This document shows, piece after piece, positions 1 to 5,245 of a stretch of 5,245 nucleotides of DNA. A program made the translations under genes and the position numbers. Below the pieces are notes generated by a model. It was not told where the DNA came from and ran no database searches. It saw only the letters and a program-made list of their open reading frames with translations. Origin of the DNA: Chloroflexota bacterium (GTDB lineage Bacteria; Chloroflexota; Limnocylindria; Limnocylindrales; CSP1-4); NCBI GenBank assembly GCA_017882025.1, contig JADGQG010000138.1:1-5245 (forward strand), given 5' to 3'. The stretch's first letter is position 1. Each line of letters opens with the position of its first letter.

Positions 1-2457
1 CTGCGCCACCTCGACGCGGCGTTCCAGGGCGTGGGTTCGGCGCCGCTCGGGACCTCCAGCCTCCGCGCCTGGATCACGGAGCGATTCGCGACCCTGTGCC
101 CAACCTGCGGACGGACGCTCGCCGCCGAGGAGCTCATCTGGGAGCCGCCGGCCGGCGGCGGCGATGCCGTCCCCGTCCGGCGTGCCTTTCGCTGCGCTGC
201 CTGCCTGGATCGCCGCGGACGGGGCAACGAGCTGCGCCAGGCGCCTCCCGAGGCGGCCGACCTCGATCTCGCCAGCGCGTTCACCATCGATGCGGCGGTG
301 CGCGAGGAGCTGCGCCGGCGCTTCCCCGTTCGCGGCACCGGTGCGGAGTCGCTCCCCGACGCAGTTCTCGGCCTGCACTCCGAGCGGCAGCTCGGCGGGC
401 TCCACGCGATCCTGGCCCGAATCGACGGCGACCTGCGCGCATCCCAGGTCACTTCCGCGCTTCGACTTGCCTTCCTCCACGCGGTCTTCCCGGCATCGCG
501 CCTGAACGCGTACCCCGGCCGAGCAACCTCGATTCGGATCGCCGGCGGACGTCTCCGGGCGCCGGGCTCGCCGGCCTGGCGCGAGCGGAACCCATGGCTT
601 GCCTTCGAGGAGGGCTACGCCCTTGTGCGCGGCTTCGTCCAGGCGCTCGACAACGGCCCGCTCGTGGCCGTCCAGGCGCGGCTCGTGGAGCGCCTCGACG
701 GCCTGGTGGAGGGCGCCCCGATGATCTCGCTCCGCGTGACGGCCCCGGATGCGCTCGAACGGCTGGCGGCGGAGGGCGCCGCCCTGGATCCGGCCGAGCG
801 AGCCCGCGTTCGGCTGGTATTGGGGCAGTCGCCGGTCGAGTGGACCCCACCGCGACTCTCGGAGGCCTACGTGCTCGCCGGGTGGTGCCTGGGGAGCGAG
901 GCGGCGCGGCTCCTGCCCCTTGACCCGCTCTTCGACGCCGATGCGCGGCCGCCGGCCCGGGCCGCTCTCTTGCGCGCCGGGCTGGAGGCTGTGGCCCCGG
1001 CGCTCGCCGCCGACGGGCGAGCCATCATCCTGCTGGAGCCCGACGGCCCGCCGGGCCTCGTGGGCGCCGCGCTCGCAGCCGCCTCCGCGGGCTGGCGCGT
1101 TGTCGACGCACGGCTCGCCGAGCCCGGCGCCCGCACCGGCGGCAGCATCGAGCTGATCGCCCCGACTGGCCGGCTGGGACCCGGGCCGCGGACGCGCGCA
1201 AATCGCTCGCTCCGGCCCGCGCCCGGCGGCGCCGGCGATCCGGCATCGGTCCCGGGCCGCGGGATCTTCGGTGCGCCCGAGGCCATCGACGGTCGGTTCT
1301 CCCCCTCAGAGGCGGCCCGGGCAGTGACCGAGACGGCGGTCGCCGTCCTCCAGGCTCGCGGCGAGCCCGCCGAGCGCGACCGGCTCCTGGGGCCGGTCCT
1401 CGTTGCCCTGGACCGATGTGGCCAGCTCCGGCGCTTCGCCACGGCGGCCGGCGAACGCGCGCCGGGATCGGGAGAGCAGGCCGCGGCACTCGGCGAAATC
1501 GTCACGCCGGCCCCGGCCACGCCGACGAACGCCACGCCGACGAACGCCGGCGCCTCCGCCGTTCCGAGCTCGGCCGCGATCCGGGCCCTGCTGGACCTGG
1601 TGGATGGCGAGCTGCTGCGCCCAGACCAGCGGCGGCTGGCTCCCTCGGACGAGGGCCGCCTCTGGCTGGCCGACCCACACGACGAAGCTGCCGCCGCGGC
1701 GCCGCTCGCCGATCGCCTCGAATGGGCCGTCTTCAGCCTGCTCGGCACGGAGGCTGCGGCGTCCGAGGCCGCGCTCCGCGAGGGGATCGGGGCAATGTTC
1801 GCAGGATCCGACACACCGGATCCGTGGCTGGTTGATGCGTGCCTGAAGAGTTACACCCAGCCGGGCATCGGCCGACCACAGCTGGCTGCCGTCGACCACC
1901 TCCAGCGCCGGACCGAGGAGCACACGGCGACGATCGCGCTGCTCGCCGAGCTGGGCCATCAGCTGGGGCTCCACGTCTCGATCGCGCCACGCGAGCAGGG
2001 CCGCCGGTCGGCTGGCCGGCCGCTGGCAGCCAACCTTGCCGCCGACGAGCGCGGCCCCGGCCTCGCCTTCCTGGGCCGGGCTGGCGCCGACGCCGTGGGA
2101 CAGGTGGACTGCCTCTGGTACGCGCGCCCGCGGTTCGCCTTCCTCTTCGAGGTGGAGTGGACGGCGATGCTGGGCGAGCCGGTCCTTCGCCGCGGCCGCG
2201 GGATCGCGCCCGACGATCGGATCGTCCGCTTCCTGGTCACGGTTCCCGAGCGGTCCGAGCTCCTCCGCGCGAAGTTGCGCCACGCGCCGGTCCTTCGCCG
2301 CGCCATGGACGAGGGGAACTGGCACATCCTTCGGCTGGACGCGCTGCGGCGGTTCGCCGCGCTGCCGGCGCCATCGCTGGAGGATCTCCAGCCCTACGTG
2401 GGCCTGGACCCGGCTTCCGACGGCCCGGGCGACCAGCTGCCCCTCTTCGAGGGCTGA
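1..2457 (+). CDS. Zn-ribbon DNA methylase-like protein with C-terminal PD-(D/E)XK-like domain (5' partial)
   Basis: The frame is open to the left edge (the first codons read LRHLDAAFQG), so the true start lies upstream. The GTG at 31 has no ribosome-binding site and is not a credible start. Numbering residues from that GTG, I see: a zinc ribbon CPTC (23-26) and CAAC (55-58); a SERQL block (117-121); RNPWLAF (186-192); WTPPR (271-275); and a Rossmann-like strand-helix segment (about 313-363, GRAIILLEP). This order matches what I know of COG1743/DUF1156 adenine-specific methylases, in which motif I precedes the zinc ribbon and DPPY follows it. Here DPPY is replaced by TPPR, so methylation activity is doubtful. 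A Pro/Thr linker (491-505) and a helical region (560-640) follow. Next comes VDCLWY with FEVEW (D693, E707, E709), which resembles a PD-(D/E)XK nuclease core, and then a QLPLF tail. A role in DNA modification, restriction or defence is inference. The methylase relationship is recalled by eye and not searched. The gene is 120 bases upstream of the next one. Confidence 0.72.
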   Translation: MRHLDAAFQGVGSAPLGTSSLRAWITERFATLCPTCGRTLAAEELIWEPPAGGGDAVPVRRAFRCAACLDRRGRGNELRQAPPEAADLDLASAFTIDAAVREELRRRFPVRGTGAESLPDAVLGLHSERQLGGLHAILARIDGDLRASQVTSALRLAFLHAVFPASRLNAYPGRATSIRIAGGRLRAPGSPAWRERNPWLAFEEGYALVRGFVQALDNGPLVAVQARLVERLDGLVEGAPMISLRVTAPDALERLAAEGAALDPAERARVRLVLGQSPVEWTPPRLSEAYVLAGWCLGSEAARLLPLDPLFDADARPPARAALLRAGLEAVAPALAADGRAIILLEPDGPPGLVGAALAAASAGWRVVDARLAEPGARTGGSIELIAPTGRLGPGPRTRANRSLRPAPGGAGDPASVPGRGIFGAPEAIDGRFSPSEAARAVTETAVAVLQARGEPAERDRLLGPVLVALDRCGQLRRFATAAGERAPGSGEQAAALGEIVTPAPATPTNATPTNAGASAVPSSAAIRALLDLVDGELLRPDQRRLAPSDEGRLWLADPHDEAAAAAPLADRLEWAVFSLLGTEAAASEAALREGIGAMFAGSDTPDPWLVDACLKSYTQPGIGRPQLAAVDHLQRRTEEHTATIALLAELGHQLGLHVSIAPREQGRRSAGRPLAANLAADERGPGLAFLGRAGADAVGQVDCLWYARPRFAFLFEVEWTAMLGEPVLRRGRGIAPDDRIVRFLVTVPERSELLRAKLRHAPVLRRAMDEGNWHILRLDALRRFAALPAPSLEDLQPYVGLDPASDGPGDQLPLFEG
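1516..1545 (+). repeat. Two perfect tandem copies of a 15-base unit inside the methylase-like gene
   Basis: The unit gccacgccgacgaac occurs twice back to back (1516-1530 and 1531-1545) and encodes Ala-Thr-Pro-Thr-Asn twice. The unit length is a multiple of three, so the copy number can change without a frameshift. It lies in the Pro/Thr/Ala-rich linker between the methylase-like part and the C-terminal part of the protein. Confidence 0.9.
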
Positions 2458-2483
2458 CGGCCGAACGCACCGGCACGAACGCC

Positions 2484-2523
2484 GCCGCGGATCGCCGCGG
2501 CCATGGCGCGCCCCCGCCGGGGC
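2484..2523 (+). terminator. Two adjacent GC hairpins after the methylase-like gene, possible weak terminator
   Basis: Hairpin one has a 7-bp stem gccgcgg/ccgcggc (2484-2490 with 2495-2501) and the loop atcg. Hairpin two has a 5-bp stem gcccc/ggggc (2510-2514 with 2519-2523) and the loop cgcc. They start 27 bases after the stop of the first gene. Neither is followed by a run of T, so this is not a standard intrinsic terminator, and short GC stems are common by chance at this base composition. The rest of the 120-base gap shows nothing clear except the box at 2565. Confidence 0.25.
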
Positions 2524-2564
2524 AACTCGGCCGTGGACGCCGGCCGGACCGCACGCCGACGGCG

Positions 2565-2570
2565 TACCCT
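2565..2570 (+). promoter_or_regulatory. TACCCT, -10-like box positioned for a leaderless transcript
   Basis: TACCCT fits the TANNNT -10 pattern and lies seven bases before the ATG at 2578, so transcription would begin at or next to the start codon. No Shine-Dalgarno sequence precedes that ATG, which fits leaderless translation. No convincing -35 box is visible: TGGACG at 2534-2539 is too far upstream. This is a single short motif, so support is moderate. Confidence 0.4.
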
Positions 2571-2577
2571 TGCCCGC

Positions 2578-4227
2578 ATGACCGCATCTGCCGACCTCGC
2601 CGCCCTCGCGGCGCGCACCTGGGAGCGTACGCTCGAGCTCAACCCCACGCTCGCCACCGTCTACGGCGACGAGCGCTACGACGACCGCCTCGACGATCCG
2701 GGGCCCGTGGGCCGGGCGGCCCGACGAGCCCTGGCCGACGAGACGCTCGCCGCGGCCGACGCGATCCCCGCCACCTCGCTGGACGAGGAGGATCGGATCA
2801 CGCGCGACCTCCTCCGCCTTACCGCGGCTACGGAGATCGCGGATGACGAGGCCCGGATGGATCTCATCGGTGCCGTCCAGCAGCAGGGCCACCAGGCGCT
2901 CCTGCCCGAGCTGGTCCAGTTCCAGAAAGCGGACACGCCGGAGCGCCTGGAGCGGCTGCTCGCCCGCCTGGCCGCATACCCGGCCATGGCGGAGTCCGTG
3001 ATCGGCCTCATGGACGAGGGACGAGCGGCCGGCCTGACCGCGGCCCGCGTGGTCGCCCAGCGGACGGTTGACCAGCTGGAGCGCCTCCTGGCCGGCCCGG
3101 CCGAGGCGTCGCCGATCGTGACCCTCCCCGCGGTCGCCCGGGAGGAGGACCGGGCCCGGATCCTCGAGGCCGTGGAGCGGCACGTCCGGCCGGCCGACGC
3201 CCGCTATCTCGAGGCCGTGCGCGCCTACCTCCCGGCCACCCGCGACGTCCCCGGCCTGTGCGCCACGCCGGGCGGCGCCGAGCGCTACGCGGCCCGCGTT
3301 CGGGCGTACACGAGCCTCGACGTCGGCGCGGAGGAGCTCCACCGGATCGGGCTCGAGGAGCTCGAGACGATCGAAGTCGCGCGGCGGATCATCGCCCGGG
3401 CCGCCGGCTTCGGCGACGATACGGCCGCCTACCGGGCCGCGCTGAACGCCGACCCGGCCGAGATCCCGCCGACGCCCGCCGCGCTCGTGGAGCGCTGCTC
3501 GGAGGACGTCCAGCGCGCCTTCGACGCCGCACCCGCCTGGTTCTCGCGGATCCCGAAGGCCGGTTGCGAGGTCCGCGCGGTCGACCCGTTGCTCGAGAAG
3601 GACGCCGCCGGCGCCTATTACTACCCGCCGACCACGGATGGCTCGCGGAACGGGATCTACTTCGTGAACACGTACGACCTGCCCAGCCGGGCCTACTGGA
3701 CGGCCGCGTCGACGACGTACCACGAGGCCGTGCCGGGCCACCACTTCCAGCTCGCGCTCGAGATGGAGCTCCACGACCTGCCGCCCTTCCGGACCCTGGG
3801 CTTCTGGCCCCAGGGGACCGCCTACGTGGAAGGCTGGGCGCTCTACGCGGAGCTCGTAGCGGACGAGGCCCGCCTCTTCCGGAACGAGGCGGAGCGCTTT
3901 GGGATGCTGGACGGGCAGGCGCTCCGCGCCGTCCGCCTGGTGGTGGACACGGGCCTCCACGCGTTCGGCTGGAGCCGCGAGAAAGCGTTCGAGACGATGG
4001 TCGCGGCCGGCATCCACCCAACCGACGCCTCCAGCGAGACCGATCGCTACATCGCCTGGCCGGGCCAGGCGCTCGCCTACATGACCGGCCGGCGCGAGAT
4101 CCAGCGCCTGCGCCGGGAGCGGGAGCGTCGGGAAGGTGCCGCCTTCGACATCCGGCGCTTCCACGACGACGTGCTCCGGCACGGCAAGCTGCCCCTGGCC
4201 ATCCTCGCCGACGTCGTGCTGGCCTGA
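2578..4227 (+). CDS. DUF885 family putative zinc peptidase (first tandem copy)
   Basis: This 549-residue protein belongs by motif to the DUF885 family (PF05960), thought to be gluzincin-like zinc peptidases. The signature HEAVPGHHFQ is at 382-391, followed by YVEGWALYAE (416-425), whose Glu418 is a likely metal ligand. The tail block YIAWPGQALAYMTG (491-504) is also typical. The segment YYYPPTTDGSRNGIYFVN (347-364) precedes the active site, as usual in this family. Length is normal for the family and no stop or frameshift interrupts it. I see no signal peptide, lipobox or membrane segment, so it is probably cytoplasmic; its substrate is unknown. I chose the ATG at 2578 because the downstream paralogue aligns from that point. 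The ATG at 2503 would add 25 Arg-rich residues that the paralogue lacks and that do not form a signal peptide. The TACCCT box seven bases upstream also favours 2578. The paralogue follows after 35 bases. Confidence 0.9.
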   Translation: MTASADLAALAARTWERTLELNPTLATVYGDERYDDRLDDPGPVGRAARRALADETLAAADAIPATSLDEEDRITRDLLRLTAATEIADDEARMDLIGAVQQQGHQALLPELVQFQKADTPERLERLLARLAAYPAMAESVIGLMDEGRAAGLTAARVVAQRTVDQLERLLAGPAEASPIVTLPAVAREEDRARILEAVERHVRPADARYLEAVRAYLPATRDVPGLCATPGGAERYAARVRAYTSLDVGAEELHRIGLEELETIEVARRIIARAAGFGDDTAAYRAALNADPAEIPPTPAALVERCSEDVQRAFDAAPAWFSRIPKAGCEVRAVDPLLEKDAAGAYYYPPTTDGSRNGIYFVNTYDLPSRAYWTAASTTYHEAVPGHHFQLALEMELHDLPPFRTLGFWPQGTAYVEGWALYAELVADEARLFRNEAERFGMLDGQALRAVRLVVDTGLHAFGWSREKAFETMVAAGIHPTDASSETDRYIAWPGQALAYMTGRREIQRLRRERERREGAAFDIRRFHDDVLRHGKLPLAILADVVLA

Positions 4228-4247
4228 GTCCATCCTCACCGAGCACC

Positions 4248-4252
4248 AGGAG
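4248..4252 (+). promoter_or_regulatory. Shine-Dalgarno AGGAG for the second DUF885 gene
   Basis: AGGAG lies in the 35-base gap between the two peptidase genes, ten bases before the ATG at 4263. It fixes that start. The first copy has no such site, so the two genes appear to begin translation differently, as expected for the lead gene of a leaderless mRNA and an internal operon gene. Confidence 0.7.
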
Positions 4253-4262
4253 ACCTATCCGC

Positions 4263-5245
4263 ATGTCCACGTCCGACAACACGGTCAACGCCATTGCGGA
4301 CCGCTTCTGGGAGGGGCTCCTCCGCGAATCGCCGACCACGGCCACGGTCTACGGTGACGAGCGCTACGACGATCGGCTGGACGATCCGGGCCCGGCCGGG
4401 CGCGCGGCCGCCCGGGCGCTCCGGGAGCGGACACTCGCGGAGCTCGCGACGATCCCGGCCGACGGCCTCCCGGTCGAGGAGCGCATCACGCGCGACATGC
4501 TGGAGGTGGTCTGCAAGCTGGGGATCGAGCAGGCCGACGCCCGGGTGGACCTGCTGGCAGCAGTCGACCAGATGGGCGGGCCGCAGACCCTGCTCCCCCA
4601 GCTGGTCCAGTTCCAGCGTGCGGACACGCCCCAGCGGCTCGACCGCCTGGTCGCTCGCCTGGAGGCGTACGGGCCGTTCATGGACGCCTACGTGGGACTG
4701 CTCGCGGAGGGGCGCGCCACCGGGCTGACCGCCACGCGCATCGCGACCGATCGGACGATTGCCCAGACCGAGCGCCTCCTCGCGATCCCCGCCGCCGAAT
4801 CGCCGATCCTGGCGTCCGCCCAGCTTGCCGACGGGGACGCGCGCGGCCGCGAGCGGCTTGCCGTCGCCGTTGAAAGGCACGTGCGGCCGGCCCTTGCGCG
4901 CTATGTCGAGGCGCTCCGCGGCGACTATCTCGCGGGTGCCCGCGAGGAGCCCGGGCTGTGGTCCGCCCCGAACGGCGACGCGCTCTACCGACTGGCGATC
5001 CGATCGTGGACCACGCTGGACCTCGACCCGTTGGAAGTCCACCAGGTGGGCCTCGACGAGCTGGCGGCGACCGATGCCGAGCGCCGGCTGATCGCGCGCG
5101 GGGCCGGCTTCGGCGACGACATCGACGCGTACCGCCGTCACCTCGTCGCGGACCCGGCCAATGTCGCCGAGAGCAGCGACGCGCTCGTGGCGCGGGCCCG
5201 GGAGGACATCGAGCGGGCGCTGGCCGCGGCGCCGGCCTGGTTCGG
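4263..5245 (+). CDS. DUF885 family putative zinc peptidase (second tandem copy, 3' partial)
   Basis: The frame runs open from the ATG to the right edge (327 full codons), so this is the N-terminal part of a protein expected to be about 550 residues. It is a clear paralogue of the gene just upstream. Residues 27-44 (ATVYGDERYDDRLDDPGP) match residues 26-43 there exactly. Further shared blocks are RITRDML (74-80), LLPQLVQFQRADTP (110-123), AVERHVRPA (202-210), AGFGDD (281-286) and APAWF (323-327). By eye about half of the aligned positions are identical, with one or two small gaps. The window ends about 60 residues before the expected HExxPGHH motif, so catalytic competence cannot be judged. 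The start is supported by AGGAG ten bases upstream and by alignment with the first copy. There is no signal peptide, so it is probably cytoplasmic. It is likely co-transcribed with the first copy, 35 bases away. Confidence 0.88.
   Translation, partial: MSTSDNTVNAIADRFWEGLLRESPTTATVYGDERYDDRLDDPGPAGRAAARALRERTLAELATIPADGLPVEERITRDMLEVVCKLGIEQADARVDLLAAVDQMGGPQTLLPQLVQFQRADTPQRLDRLVARLEAYGPFMDAYVGLLAEGRATGLTATRIATDRTIAQTERLLAIPAAESPILASAQLADGDARGRERLAVAVERHVRPALARYVEALRGDYLAGAREEPGLWSAPNGDALYRLAIRSWTTLDLDPLEVHQVGLDELAATDAERRLIARGAGFGDDIDAYRRHLVADPANVAESSDALVARAREDIERALAAAPAWF

Noticed and set aside
31..33. GTG as start of the methylase-like gene
   Set aside because: The frame is open upstream to the window edge, no ribosome-binding site precedes it, and the methylase motif I expected in this family would lie upstream.
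96..923. Overlapping + strand frames inside the methylase-like gene (for example 96-923, 1403-1846, 1839-2846)
   Set aside because: Their translations are Arg/Pro/Ala-rich frame-shifted shadows with no motifs, while the main frame carries consistent family motifs throughout.
2503..2577. ATG at 2503 giving a 25-residue N-terminal extension on the first peptidase
   Set aside because: The extension is Arg-rich, not a signal peptide, and has no counterpart in the paralogue, which aligns from the ATG at 2578.
1306..4239. Minus-strand open frame of 977 codons spanning parts of the first two genes and the gap between them
   Set aside because: Its translation is low-complexity, rich in Arg/Gly/Ala/Val/Glu, with no recognisable domain. 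It lies opposite well-supported + strand genes whose GC-rich third positions remove stop codons from the reverse strand. The minus-strand frame at 4236-5141 is the same shadow over the paralogue; their resemblance only reflects the sense-strand duplication.
2458..4262. A functional link between the methylase-like gene and the peptidases as a joint defence system
   Set aside because: The only evidence is adjacency on the same strand. A 120-base gap with its own putative promoter separates them, and DUF885 peptidases commonly occur in unrelated contexts.

Overview
This is a very GC-rich bacterial window (clearly above 65% G+C by eye, with codon third positions almost always G or C). All three genes lie on the + strand. 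No rRNA, tRNA, CRISPR array, insertion sequence or phage gene is visible. Composition, the apparent leaderless start of the second gene and the protein flavour suggest a high-GC soil or environmental lineage. Chloroflexota (Limnocylindria-like) or a neighbouring high-GC phylum is my best guess, from general impression rather than any marker gene.

Region 1 (1-2457) is the 3' part of a large gene whose reading frame is already open at the left edge. Its product resembles the back two thirds of a zinc-ribbon adenine-specific DNA methylase (COG1743/DUF1156-like). It has a four-cysteine zinc ribbon, an RQL block, a degenerate copy of the catalytic DPPY position (TPPR here) and the following Rossmann strand. 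A proline/threonine-rich linker then leads to a C-terminal domain with the look of a PD-(D/E)XK-type nuclease fold (Asp, then Glu-Val-Glu), and the chain ends in QLPLF, which resembles a sliding-clamp-binding peptide. The whole looks like a single-chain methylase-like plus nuclease-like DNA-processing protein, possibly a restriction or defence factor. This is the most interesting item in the window.

Region 2 (2458-2577) is a 120-base gap with two small GC-rich hairpins and, at its right end, a TACCCT box seven bases before the next ATG.

Region 3 (2578-5245) holds two tandem paralogous DUF885-family putative zinc peptidases. The first is complete (549 aa) with an intact HEAVPGHH motif. The second starts 35 bases later behind a clear AGGAG ribosome-binding site and is cut by the right edge before its catalytic half. 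They are probably one transcription unit and presumably hydrolyse peptides in the cytoplasm. Nothing in the sequence ties them functionally to the upstream gene.
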